A stretch of 64,000 nt of DNA, taken from Dasyornis broadbenti (lineage: Eukaryota > Chordata > Aves > Passeriformes > Dasyornithidae). Shown here piece after piece: positions 53,611 through 64,000 of the stretch. The stretch spans positions 4,530,525-4,594,524 of the forward strand of contig VZRN01000634.1 of the NCBI GenBank assembly GCA_013397935.1, read 5' to 3'. The position numbers were made by a program, and so were the translations under genes. Each line of letters opens with the position of its first letter. The stretch's first letter is position 1. Below the pieces are notes generated by a model that saw only the letters and a list, made by a program, of their open reading frames with translations, was not told the DNA's origin and did not search any database.

Positions 53611-56600
53611 GGTCCCTGGAGAAACCACAGCCCCTGGAGGGGAATGGAGACCACGTGAGGAGGGGACCAGCAGGCACTGACAGGGGTGACAGGGCTTCAC
53701 CCATCCTCAGCCTCAGCTTTGTTGCCCCCCTCTAAAAAGCTTCACTGGTGTGGAAGTACCACCGCAGCTGCAAGAAAGAATTTTAAAAAGCAAACAAAGC
53801 ACAAAATAAAAGTCCGAGCAACCCTGTTACAAGAGCAATGCGCATAAAATCAGCAGTAAAGAAGCAGCAAGAGGCCACAGAGACAAGTGGTTTCTGGGGT
53901 GCTTTTGCACATCGTGTTTTCTAACTTGGTTTTTCAGGCTGCCCCTGAACTCGAGTGGTTGCACCAAACAGATCACACACAAATAACTGCTGTGGGTTTG
54001 GAGTGTTCCCACTTTTCCCAGTACCACCAGAAATCCTGCAGGAGCTCCTCAGACTTTAGCACCCATCAGGAAGGGGAGCAGATACAGGACACTCTCAAGG
54101 GCTGGCATACTTCAGTCTTGCCCTCTTTCCTGGCTCCCTGGTTGTTTACGAGCTCTAAGGAAAACAGAACAAATCTTGCCGAAACAAACGCGACTGCAGT
54201 GGAGTATTTCACATGTGAAATGAGGGTTTGTGGCTCAATAATGAAATACCATGGGAAGTGGCGGAGGAAAAAACGCATCATAACTGCTACAGAGATTAAC
54301 AATGTCTGCAAATTGCCTGAAAGAAACCTAGTGTTTGTTTTCCAAACACTTGCATTGAGGAAAATACATTACCCAATTAAGATGAAAGGGATAACAATCT
54401 TGGTGAATTGTTATTGTAGAAAATAAAGAATATTGCAGTAATGGAACTTAATTTTATCATTATATGTATTTAAATTGCCTTTTATATACAACCATATATT
54501 TATTTGAAATAGATTTAAATGCAAACATAAACATGTTGTAACAGTTTCCAAAGCTTTATAATCAGAAAGAAAATAATGTTAATGAAATATTCAATTTCTT
54601 TTATTGTTAGGAAAATCTGAACATGATCTATCATTTCTATGCTACAATTCCTGTTGCCTCCAGCCTAATTCAGTCCTTTATAACTCGAATTTTTTATTGG
54701 CATAAGACAAGACTCGGGAGGAAAAGGAAAAGATCATTCCTGAAACGGGGAGGGGAAGGAGTGTGTAGATACACAACTTTTTTCATTTGAGGAAAATATA
54801 AGTGTGTTTCCAGGTGAGCACTAGGATGGAAACAGACGGAATCTCAAAAGGACCGTGAATACGCTCCTCCATATTTTAAACGATGGTTGGATTTTGCTGT
54901 GTTTCACTCACTGCCCAGTTTCAGTGCCGCTGTGATTCTTTCCCAGCTGATCCCAGTCTCCAGGCCACTGGGACCCCGCTGCTCCTGCCAGTAAATATCA
55001 GTTTCTGAGGAGCACAAGAGTTTACATGCAGCGACTGCAAACTCCTCAGCAGAGCCCCGAGAGCGCTGGGCAGAGCTGGGTACCCCCGTGTCGACCCAAG
55101 GCACCTCAGCAGGGGCGTGTGCTTCTGTAAATGATGGTGGGAAGAGTCTGGCACGTGGAGAGCGGGATCCAGAGCTGGTGTCAGACGGTTTGGCTGGGAA
55201 ATGGAGCTGCCAAAGCCCTCGGGAGCAAGGAAAGGAGCTAAACCTGCCTCCAGGCACCTGGTGAGGGAAGAATGAAAGATCTGAACCCAACTGTCAGAAA
55301 CTGCTTTCCTAAAATATTCACTGCTAAAGATGTCTAAGTTCTGAGACTTCACTGTAAACCAGTTTTCAATTTTATTTTTTGTTTTTGAACAACTGCAAGA
55401 TGTTTTCAGTTTCCTTTAAGTATTTTTTTTTAGGTTTTTTTTTTTTTTTTTGTAAGAGCATCTTGGGTTTTTTAAAAGCACTCTGTAACTGACTGAGGTT
55501 GAAGCTATGATTTATGAAGAAATCAGTGTGAGGCTGCAATTTATATAGAAATTGTTAAATCTAATTTACCTCCCGTGATTATATGCAAAAGTAATGCAGT
55601 GCATGTATATTAAATACAGATATATTTATATATGCACATATAGATGAGATAGCTCTTGTTTCTCTGAAGAGCACAGGTGAACCAACATTAAACTTGCAAA
55701 ACGCAATTACTCTGTGCTCAAGAAAATGACCAGCTACTCAATCTTTTTCATTTTTTATGTGTTGCCATTCTTTAGTGTTTTGGGACAATGCACTCAAATT
55801 ATTTCTGCTGTTTACTGCATGAAAACTCTATTGTGCTACGAGTGCAACTGCCTCAGTGTATGATATATTGACAGGTTGTCTTTTAATTTTCAAATGTTAT
55901 TTTTCATAAAACATTAACTGTTTTCCTCTACTCAAAAGACCCACTTTCCCCCAGGCATATTTTTCAATAACTGCTGACAGCTATCAATATTTCCGAGTAT
56001 TAGAGACATTTCGACGAGGTCTTTTGGAACGTGAGATATCAGTCAATTTTTTAATGTCCTTACTTTCAAAGTATGCCTTTCCTTAGCAAAAGCTGTGTTG
56101 ACTCATTAAGGATATCTTATTTATCCAGGTGTCTGCTAATACATGGGGGTTCGTTACAGATCCTGCTAGTTTGGGTGATAAGGAAGCCAGGCTTATTTGC
56201 TGTAATTTTTCATATCTCTGCCGTAGTTGTCTTTGTGGAAAATTGGTGTCATATTTGCCCCTGGCACTGAAATATCTTCGTCTGTTTTTGAGACAGTTTT
56301 GAGTTAAATTGCAGTGAATAATTCAACTGTTTCATGCTTGAATTCTTTCAGAACTCCTGGGTAAAATACTGTCCAGAGTTGGAGATTACTCTTCAAAATT
56401 CCGCTGAGTTTGCTCTACAGCCTCTCCTACCAGGACTTGAATTTATGATGGCTCTTCATTGTGTTCCCTCTTTCCATCTACCGTGCCAGAGTTTTTCTTT
56501 TCTGTGTACTTCACTAAGGGATGAATTCAATTTTTGAAGGATATGCTGATTTATTTATTGTCCCTTTCTGATTTCTTTAACACAAGGGAATTTACATTTT

Positions 56601-57071
56601 TTAGTTATTTTGTGTGACAATGAATCACTTTATTGGAGGTACTGGAGTGATTTGGAGGTTCCTCCTTCAATTTCCTCATAATCAGCGTGAGTTTCTTTTA
56701 GGACTCATGTGCCTACTGCTTACTCCAGGAAATGTTCTTAAACAATCTCAAGATAATTCAAATAAGTGATTTTAAATAACTAAAATAACCTAGCAGAGTA
56801 TTTTTGTTCTCCTGGTAAAGCTTGTTTCTGTAGGTGGAAGAACAGAAAGATGTTCCAGTTTCCTCTGGTTTTAAGATTAGAGTTTTGGTTTTGTTTCTCC
56901 ATTACAAACCTGGGCCATGCTCATTCTCCTCAGTTTGAGCTGGCAGAAAGCTTTGGCCTTGAGCGCAGCTCCTGGGGGTGTTTTTGTTCATTTTCTGGGG
57001 CAGCGTGTGAGTGTGGAAAGGGATTCAATGGACCTGGTGAAACAAGGACCTGGCACCTTTTTTAGCTTTGC
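53611..57071. other. Unique DNA; GC-rich patch at 54.9-55.3 kb
   Basis: No gene is accepted. The longest open frame of the window (179 codons, 53887-54426, plus) starts with GTG and has no recognisable domain. A GC-richer patch at 54900-55290 has two overlapping minus-strand frames (128 and 143 codons) in different phases, also unrecognised. A T run of 17 lies at 55435-55451. The sequence from 56880 to 57071 is mildly GC-rich and may be an outer part of the neighbouring LTR element. Confidence 0.55.
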
Positions 57072-57273
57072 TGTGGCAGTGGCCCAGCCCACCCTTGGCC
57101 TCTGAGATGGTGAAAGGATCCAGTGGGCTGACTGTCCTGCCCAGGATGGTAATGCTGAAGGCGGTGCTGAGGAACAGCCACACCCCAGGGATATCAATCC
57201 CAGTAGGTGTCCTCCCCCAGGACTAGGAGTGCCATCCCTCACTCCTAGAAAGTTCTCTATCCCCGTTAACCTC

Positions 57274-57356
57274 ATTGGTTTGTTTGTATTAGTCCCTCCT
57301 TAAACCCCCTGTTATTGGTTCCCTGTCACTATATGTCATTTATTTCCCTATTGGTT
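57274..57356 (-). promoter_or_regulatory. Three inverted CCAAT boxes in the LTR
   Basis: ATTGGTT occurs at 57274-57280, 57314-57320 and 57350-57356. Read on minus this is AACCAAT, the classic NF-Y site. Multiple CCAAT boxes upstream of the start site are common in retroviral U3 regions. Whether they act in this copy is unknown. Confidence 0.5.
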
Positions 57357-57471
57357 TATCCCTTTTCTCCTCCCTGTTTTCTCCCTCCGTATGAAATGCA
57401 CTGTAACCCTCAGCTCGTGCTCTTTGTTGCTCCTCGTCCTTGACTTGTGTTTCCCAGCCCTCGGGGCGGGC

Positions 57472-57477
57472 AATAAA
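57472..57477 (+). terminator. LTR polyadenylation signal AATAAA
   Basis: AATAAA in GGGCAATAAAGACGGG, followed 13-16 bases later by TGCTGCA as a candidate cleavage site and then a CT-rich stretch. The context is retroviral R/U5-like, and the signal could terminate transcripts on plus. Confidence 0.55.
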
Positions 57478-57538
57478 GACGGGATTTGCTGCAACAAGGA
57501 GTCCCCCTCTCTCTCCTTTGCCTCCGCGGCTCACTACA

Positions 57539-57730
57539 ATAAAAACTGACTGCTGCCAGCTCCGCGGGGAGCCAAGAAGCCGACTCCAGTACTGGGACTT
57601 GTATCAGACTGCCAAGCTGCAGGCTGTCTAGTGGCCAAGGCACTGAAACAAGTTGCCTGCTTGGCCAGCCGGGCGGTCAAGCGGTCAGCGACACTTTGTG
57701 TTGCTGTAGTTTTTACTAACATGAATGAAA
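57539..57730. other. GC-rich block of unknown origin next to the LTR
   Basis: About 190 bases that are visibly richer in G+C and CpG than the AT-rich DNA after it. It begins ATAAAAACTGAC directly after the LTR end and finishes near TGTAGTTTTTACT at about 57705-57717, so its ends carry a loose inverted similarity (AAAAACT against AGTTTTT). It contains an 8-bp inverted repeat, TGGCCAAG (57632) and CTTGGCCA (57660). It lacks a retroviral primer binding site. It could be a separate small element, a fragment of retroviral leader, or unique DNA. I do not recognise it. Confidence 0.4.
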
Positions 57731-60495
57731 TCATCATAGTTATTGAGTGACTAAACTAACACGTTGGTGGGAAAGAGTAACTCTGTGGTTTACCCAAAGA
57801 AGTAACAGAAAGGAGTTGGTGAACTGAGGTTGCTTGAGATGGAACATTTCACCAGCTCTCTACTACTTGATTAAATATCGCTCTGGAACAAAATAGAATT
57901 TATTTTATCTGATATAGTGCAAGATGATGTCATTAGCACTCTTTCTGCAAGTAACTACAAGATGATTATAATTAGGGAGAAAAGCAGGATACAAGAAATA
58001 CGAGTTATATCTGGTTATTCCAGCATTAAAAGACGATACAAATAAAATATGCATCAAGCTTAGCTAACACTAAAAACAGCTTAAAGAGAGAGTTTATTTA
58101 GTATTTTCCTGGATCAATAGCCTACTTCATAGTCATATAACAGCAGCTGTTTCATAGGAATACTCTCATCAAAATTCTGACAGCAGTAATTTTAAAAAAT
58201 GCTTGAATTATTATTTCTTGGTTGCTCATCAGAAAAATGGCACATTTTGTCTGTTTATGATACGGTGCTTGTATAAGCAGAATGTGAGATGTGGAGCAGC
58301 ATAATTTGAAGCAGAATCTTGTGATGCTCAAGAAAATCCTGTAAGTTGCCTTTCAAGAGCAATTTGGGAGAATTGACCAGAGTTGCAGGGGTGCAGTGCT
58401 CACCCTGGGAAATGCACCAGGCTGAGGTAGAAAACCCAGTCCTTGCTACACAATTCCTTGGTCAAATCCCCAGGACCAGATGATTCCTAATCCTCCGAAC
58501 CCGTGGGATTGAATGTCAAATTTGGAAAGTTTGTGCATCAACCTCTTACAATGAGCAGACTTTTCACTGGGTTTGCTGCTGTTTGCGTTGCAGATGAGGT
58601 TAATGTTTGACAAGAATGTGGGTAAGGATGAATTGCTGGGGTAGCAGTCTCAAGATTCCCCTCCGCACAATGAATGCTTCTAAAACATCCATTTCATCCT
58701 ACTTCAGAAAATAAACTTATTTTTAGGAGTGGTTATTACTGTCCAAAAGGAAACTAGCAATGTGAAGAGATAACCTGAAGGGAATATTACTCTCACGTGA
58801 AGCTCTATTTTTTGGTGATGAGCCACGTTGTCACTTTATCTCCCAATCTAGCATCACGACAGGTCACAGTTCTCAGTATTTGTTACTCAGCTGTGGTTTA
58901 ATGTGTGTGTAACCTGCTCTGTCACCTCAGGTGTAGATTTAAAAAAAGGAAATCACAGAATTCGCATGATGAAGCATTTGCACTTTGATGTTTTCACCAG
59001 TTTCAGTCCTGAGTCCTTGTTTTCAGGAGAAGGATAGTTTTCAAACCTATCAGCTTTAATTTAAAACTTTATTTAAACACATGAATTCAAGTAATCTCTG
59101 ATGTCTGCTGCTCCTACATTCATTTAATAGAGCTTTTAGCTGCACCACTGTATTGCTGGTTTCCTTTTTTAAAATCCTTAGAATGTAACATTGCATTAAC
59201 GCTCTTCATGCAACATTGCAAAACACTCAAATTATTTTGCTAATGCCTAGCAAGGGTTGCTGCATTATTAAACACCAGAGGCTTGGCAAATTAGTACAAA
59301 CGTGAGTTTAAAGCACATTCTTCAGGTACCTGAACGTTTATGTTTCATGACAATAACACAGACATCTATAGTAATGCAGCATTACCAGCAGAGTGTATGA
59401 TAAATTCAGGTGATGGTGTAGTTCAAAGCCATATTTAGTTTCAGCTTTATTCTAATTTCTGATACATAATTTCATCCCCAAATGAGCTTAATTAAACGTG
59501 TGAGCTGCAGAAAGTTGTACAAATGCTTTTACAAAGCAAAGCATTGCTCAGGTTGACTCTGCAAGTGCTTGGCCTGGGGGTCAGAACCACTGAAAAGCTC
59601 CACAGCTTTTTTTCTTGTGCACGAGGGATTCTGTCTTTCCCCTGATCCTCAGTGTCTTTATCTTTGCACCAAGGAAAATCAACTCCATATTTCCCTCAGC
59701 TGCTTTTCCTAAATTCTTATTCCCCTTTCTTCTCTCCTCCAGTTTCTTTCCAGTAGCCAAGATCTTTTTTAAAATCTGTTTTCCAAGCCTGGCTGGGGCA
59801 TTCTGGATCTTGTCAGTAGTGCTGTGCTTACCAGAGTGATTTACCTCTCGTGTCTTAAATCCAGCACCATTCTGGGATAGCACAGCCCACAAAATTTTCC
59901 CTTCAGTCGGCTGTCACACCATTGACTCCCGTTTCTTCATGATGGATTCATGAGTGAAACCTCCCAGTGCTGTTCTCCCATACAGATAACGACTCCGCAT
60001 TTTATATTTCCATGATCCCTTTGAAACAATTAAACAACAGTGTTTGGCAATGCTAAAAATGTCACGCAGGGAAATGGAGAACACAATAAAAGATAATGGT
60101 TTTAGCAAGAGCAGCAAAAGGAAATGTCAATAAATAGTGTAGCCATGCAGGTTTTCACCTTTAATCAGGTCAGGGGCCTTCAGCACAACCTTTAGACAGA
60201 CGTGCTTTTGAGAAAGGTGTTTCATAGCATTTTATAGAGTCAGAATTCTGATGCTGTGGAAGTTAATATATATGCTAATAAAATTCTTAATTAGACTAAC
60301 ACATAATACCTACGTTATTCTAAAGATTTTTTTTTTTTCTTTAAAGGTGGTATTGCATTTTTAAGAAGCAGTATTTAGACAAAATAACATTTGTCTAACA
60401 CTTTCTATAGAATCCTACAGTATAGAGCTTCTGTTGTATTCAGAAGAGTGTTCATCATGGGATACATTCTAAAGCTGTAATCAGCTGCACAAAGA
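57731..60495. other. Unique AT-rich non-coding DNA
   Basis: Nothing identifiable over about 2.8 kb. Opposite-strand frames at 59581-59892 (minus) and 59615-59839 (plus) overlap and are taken as chance. A T run lies near 60327-60339. Confidence 0.65.
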
Positions 60496-60855
60496 CTCCT
60501 GGTCACTATCTCTTTGGGGTGTCTGTAGCCACGGAATTTTAATGTCTCCGTGTCAGCCAGAACTGAAGATCCTCTACAGAACATCTCTGGTGCACGGGGA
60601 GATGGGGGATAATGAGATGTTGAACAGCACTGGGAAAGGGAAAAGCTGATGTCAGCCAGGGGTTGTACCCAGCTGAAGGGAAAGAAAACCCACACAAGGA
60701 TTATGTAAAGTCAGAGAGTGATAAACCTTGGATTTTATAATGCACAGGATCTGTATCCGTCCTGCAAGAACTCTTGAACCAATCTGCTCTGATTTAAAAA
60801 ACCGTGCATGGCCACCTTTTTAAAAATACAGCCATGACTTTAGAGAGAATCTAGC
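60496..60855 (+). repeat. Large inverted repeat, left arm (about 360 bp)
   Basis: This arm is the reverse complement of 61306-61664, with the dyad centre near 61080 (paired positions sum to 122160 over the outer part). By direct comparison 60525-60771 is identical to the other arm over 247 bases. The outer 29 bases hold two differences (60507, 60524). The inner 84 bases hold about 17 differences and one single-base gap, about 80% identity. On the minus strand the arm contains a good splice-acceptor-like TTTCTTTCCCTTCAG with the next base at 60672. An open frame of 96 codons on minus (60695-60405) runs out of the arm but starts with GTG and is not recognised. Confidence 0.97.
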
Positions 60856-61305
60856 TGGAAAAAAGCCAAGCAGAAAATAAATTTGGAAATGAAGGGCACA
60901 GTTTTCCAGGGTTTCTTCATGCTCAACACTCCAGGAATGGATGCCAGTGCAGTGCAGAAATCCAAGAGGTTCAGCAGCCGGATGCGACTCTGTAGAGATC
61001 ACCTCTTCCTCTGCAGGTAGAGCGGCACTTAAAACAACCAGCTGCAATTACCGGCTAATGAAAAATAATAAAAAATATGGTTCCTGGCAGTATTAGGTCA
61101 CTGAATTAGGTTTCCAAATAATCAGCCATTACAGTTTCATGTGATAATTAGAAATGATGTAGTGATTAACAATGCTCTGCAGCTGAGGGGTCACTGGCTT
61201 GTATAACCCAGGCTGTGCTTTGCAGGAAGCTCAGTGATGGCACATTTCAGTTAAAAGCTCCTCAGAATTACAGCCCATGACCACAAAGTCCTGTGGCTGC
61301 ACAGA
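60856..61305. other. Unique loop of the inverted repeat
   Basis: About 450 bases separate the two arms. The sequence is not self-complementary and resembles the surrounding unique DNA. No CR1, LTR or transposase-like sequence is seen in it. A unique spacer of this length argues against a simple fold-back sequencing artefact. Confidence 0.85.
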
Positions 61306-61664
61306 CCTAGACTCTCTCTACAGTTATGGTTATTTTTTTAAAAGGTGGCCGTGCATGGTTTCTTAAATCATGACAGGTTGGTTCGATGGTTCTTGCAGGA
61401 CGGATACAGATCCTGTGCATTATAAAATCCAAGGTTTATCACTCTCTGACTTTACATAATCCTTGTGTGGGTTTTCTTTCCCTTCAGCTGGGTACAACCC
61501 CTGGCTGACATCAGCTTTTCCCTTTCCCAGTGCTGTTCAACATCTCATTATCCCCCATCTCCCCGTGCACCAGAGATGTTCTGTAGAGGATCTTCAGTTC
61601 TGGCTGACACGGAGACATTAAAATTCCGTGGCTACCGACACCCCAAAGAGATGGTGACCAGGAG
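61306..61664 (-). repeat. Large inverted repeat, right arm (about 359 bp)
   Basis: Reverse complement of 60496-60855. The identical core here is 61389-61635. Similarity ends abruptly at CTAG on the inner side (61307-61310) and at CCAGGAG on the outer side (61658-61664). On plus, the arm has the same acceptor-like TTTCTTTCCCTTCAG, with AG at 61486-61487, and a 76-codon open frame starting with GTG (61465-61695). Its first part encodes the same residues as the minus-strand frame of the other arm, simply because the DNA is identical. Confidence 0.97.
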
Positions 61665-64000
61665 CACAGACCCACAGACCCCTGAGGCTGTGTGAGCTGC
61701 GGCAGAGGCAGAGGAGTGGCACGGGCGCTTTCCCAGGGTGCAGGTGGCACGGATTGTGCAGGAGCAGGGACACGGCCAGGGCAGCGCTGGAGCAGGGCTG
61801 CACCTGGCCGAGCCTCACACCTGCAGCTGAGGCCAAAGCTTGCATGGAAACTTGGAATAAACTCTGCTGACCTGACCAGATGAAACTGAGATGAAAATGA
61901 GGTACAGGAAATAAAGGACAAATTAAATGTCACTGACAGAGCAGAGGCAGCGTCTCACACACACACAAGTGAAAAACCTCTTGGGAAAACCACTGTATTT
62001 GAGTATCACCAAGCAGGCCCCAGGCAAATCAAGGCTCTGTTAATGCCTTCCTTTACCACAGTATGCAGGGCAAAACAAAATAATTTGATCGGAATAACAA
62101 AAGAAAAATGTGGTTGACTTGAAATCTAATGAGAAGAACCCAGCTTAGAGAGAGTGAGGGCAAGGGAAAGAAAGCAGGATTTTAACTTTAGGCACTTACT
62201 CAGCTGCAGGGCTGCAGGGTATCTCTGAACAGTTCTCTTGGTTACAAATTAAGTTAATTTCAGAAAAGCATTGCCCCTGATCCCATTGTTTGGTGTAATA
62301 TTGAGGACTTGGGTGGTAAAAAAATCTGTCTTTGTCACAATCCGGCAGTTTCTGCTGTTGTCTCTAAGGTTTAACTCTTTGCATTTAACGTACTTCTATG
62401 CCAGGACACCAAAAACCTTCACTTGTATGCTCTTCTCATGGAAAGAGAAGAATTGGGTTGCTCTCAATTGTTGTGGAGTTAAGGTAGGATTTTTTTCCTT
62501 CCTCCTTGTTTTGAGGAAACACTGGGTCTGCTTGAAGTCCAGCGTTCTCTATTTTTTGCATCTGTGCTGCGTGTGCAGGCAATGAAAGTACAAAGGGAAT
62601 GATGCAGGGCTAGCTGTGAAACCCACGAGCTCAGCTAGGATAAAACATGCTTGGGTGTTTCCCTCCATTCCCGATTTCTATTTGTTCAACTCCTTAGCTA
62701 CAGCTAGATAGGCATATTCCTTTAAAAGCAGAATTTCCTTAACGTGTTTTTTAAAAAGCAGTGGCTCCCAAATGGGTGAGCTGTGACTATAAGGAACAGC
62801 TTAAAATAATGAAAGCCTAGGAACAGGTTACGTTTTTAAGTTTCATGTAAGACTCATCACATTCTTAATTAATTTCAGGATGTTCAAAGATTAGATGCTA
62901 TATCTCCAGTAAGAAAGCAGACCTGGACAGACTCAGGAAATTAATTTAATCTCCACAATATTTTTATATAAACAATAATATTGTGTCAGAGCTTCCTGAA
63001 AAACATCATGTCATTGGCGTATACATTGAGATTTCAAATTTGAAACTAGAGCTGTCATAAATGGCAGAGTAACCGAGTGCCAGGGATTGGAGTCCCCTTG
63101 ATGGCCACCAACACCAAAGGAGAGGCAAGGCCTGAGATTCCTGCTACATCCTTCAGTTTGGTAATTCAGGAAGCACTGTGCTGTGAGAAACTATCTGTGA
63201 ACTCATCAGAAGCCAACGAACACTAACAGCAGAGATTTCATTTCATAAAAAAGAGCTCATTAGCATGTTGGCTTCTGATCTTTTGACAGCAAAGCCGTAG
63301 ACGTGAAGGCTGGGGGAGTTGGTTTTTATTTGGTTTATTACGTTTCTCTTTTTTCAATCAGCTAATCACAATCAAGGACCCTTGATGTTTCCTAAAGCGT
63401 CTTTCACTTTGAAATTCGAGCCATGAATTTTCCTAGCTTGTCTGTGATATAAAAGGTCGTGTGTCCAAATTCCCTGGAATGCCTGATCCATCAGGTATTA
63501 GAGACAGCAGTGGCAGAGGACAGACTTGAAGTTTATTCTTTGAAATGGAATCTATAAAAATGCAAGTGGTATCTGCACAGAGGCCAAATTTTCCTCCAGT
63601 GGTGAAAGATACTGCAGTGAATCCACACTTAAAAGTCACCCAGCATAAAATCTTAGTGGCTGAATAATAGAAATTTTCTGTCCATAGTACTGTGAGATGT
63701 GCAGATGGTTGAAAAATGATATGTGATCTCATGCAGTGCCTGCTGAGTTAACAAGAGAATTTCATTCAAGAAAAATAGTACATTTTAGTTCCACCATATG
63801 TGTGATTATGTTTTCTTCATACCCATGGAGAATCCCTGATGTTAGAAAGCAAACTCGGATAGCCCATTAACATGTCCTCTTTTAAATAATTTATTTAAAC
63901 ACAAGAAGCTCACATTTTTGTAAAAATAACTTGCACAACAAAGATAACAGCTGCAGGTGAATATTCTTGGTTGGTTTTTTTCCATAGAATTATGAGCAGA
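61665..64000. other. Unique non-coding DNA
   Basis: No gene is supported. A GC-rich patch at about 61690-61830 directly follows the right arm. A short CA repeat lies near 61957-61967. A CAGTGGCTCCCAAATGGG sequence at about 62760 vaguely recalls a hAT-type terminal repeat but has no partner. The rest is AT-rich. Confidence 0.6.

Larger units (their letters stand above)
57072..57538 (+). mobile_element. Probable solo LTR of an endogenous retrovirus
   Basis: About 467 bases with the layout of a retroviral LTR on plus. It opens TGTGGCAG (57072) and closes CACTACA (57538), fitting the TG...CA rule. A U3-like part holds three ATTGGTT boxes (57274, 57314, 57350; inverted CCAAT, NF-Y type) spaced 40 and 36 bases. 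A polyadenylation signal AATAAA lies at 57472-57477, followed by GGGATTTGCTGCA as a likely R end, then a pyrimidine-rich U5-like stretch (CCCCCTCTCTCTCC). No primer binding site follows the 3' end and no polypurine tract precedes the 5' end, so it is a solo or truncated copy. The 3' boundary is firmer than the 5' one. I could not find a matching target-site duplication. No viral gene remains. Confidence 0.7.

Noticed and set aside
53887..54426. Longest open frame (179 codons, plus)
   Set aside because: It starts with GTG, not ATG, has no domain or composition I recognise and no clear splice context. A frame of this length is uncommon but possible by chance in 64 kb read in six frames.
54904..55352. 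Two overlapping minus-strand frames of 128 and 143 codons
   Set aside because: They lie in different phases of the same GC-rich patch, so both cannot be coding. Neither resembles a known protein. High GC lowers stop frequency.
57539..57560. Retroviral primer binding site after the LTR
   Set aside because: The sequence after the LTR end (ATAAAAACTGACTGC) does not begin with TGG and matches no tRNA 3' end I know, so an adjoining provirus body is not supported.
57601..57670. tRNA-like or miRNA-like hairpin in the GC-rich block
   Set aside because: Only an 8-bp stem with a 20-base loop is visible. There is no cloverleaf, no B box and no extended pairing.
60496..61664. Inverted repeat as a sequencing fold-back artefact
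   Set aside because: Fold-back artefacts give identical arms with little or no spacer. Here the shoulders differ at about one base in five and a unique loop of about 450 bases separates the arms.
62759..62790. Resemblance to a hAT-type terminal repeat (CAGTGGCTCCCAAA)
   Set aside because: Only one short similarity. No inverted partner or 8-bp target duplication was found nearby.

Overview
The window looks like nuclear DNA from a bird. The main evidence is eight CR1 (chicken repeat 1) non-LTR retrotransposon copies, several with the typical 3' hallmarks: a CR1 'left-over' tail of ATTCTGTG repeats at 3300-3311, and the 'TTGGAAGGGACC / CCAGCCTGGCCTTG' signature on the minus strand. A passerine is plausible but cannot be settled by reading. 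The sequence is AT-rich with many homopolymer runs. It has one assembly gap of 26 N (14063-14088).

No protein-coding gene, tRNA, rRNA or other classical RNA gene could be supported. Every open frame is short (longest 179 codons). The longest ones I checked open with GTG or TTG, which vertebrates do not normally use, and none shows a domain I recognise. I read the window as an intergenic gene desert or the inside of a very large intron. Two short splice-site-bounded stretches (1389-1434 on plus; 17867 onward on plus) are listed only as weak exon candidates.

Layout: 1-3.0 kb is unique AT-rich DNA with one exon candidate. 3.0-3.3 kb is a CR1 3' end. 3.3-20.2 kb is unique DNA with small tandem duplications (6941, 18615), homopolymers and the gap. 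20.2-39.9 kb carries six more CR1 fragments (20213, 25838, 27477, 30887, 34909, 39530), one with a tandem duplication inside it. 39.9-57.0 kb is unique DNA with two minisatellites (48741, 53567), a TA repeat and long A and T runs. 57.07-57.54 kb is a probable solo LTR of an endogenous retrovirus, followed by an unexplained GC-rich block to about 57.73 kb. 60.50-61.66 kb holds the most unusual structure: a large inverted repeat with arms of about 360 bp around a unique loop of about 450 bp. An internal 247 bp of the arms is identical, while the flanks, especially the inner one (about 80% identity by eye), are diverged. The remainder to 64 kb is unremarkable.

The parts do not form a pathway. 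The window is mainly a record of retrotransposition, replication slippage and, at 60.5-61.7 kb, probable arm-to-arm gene conversion.
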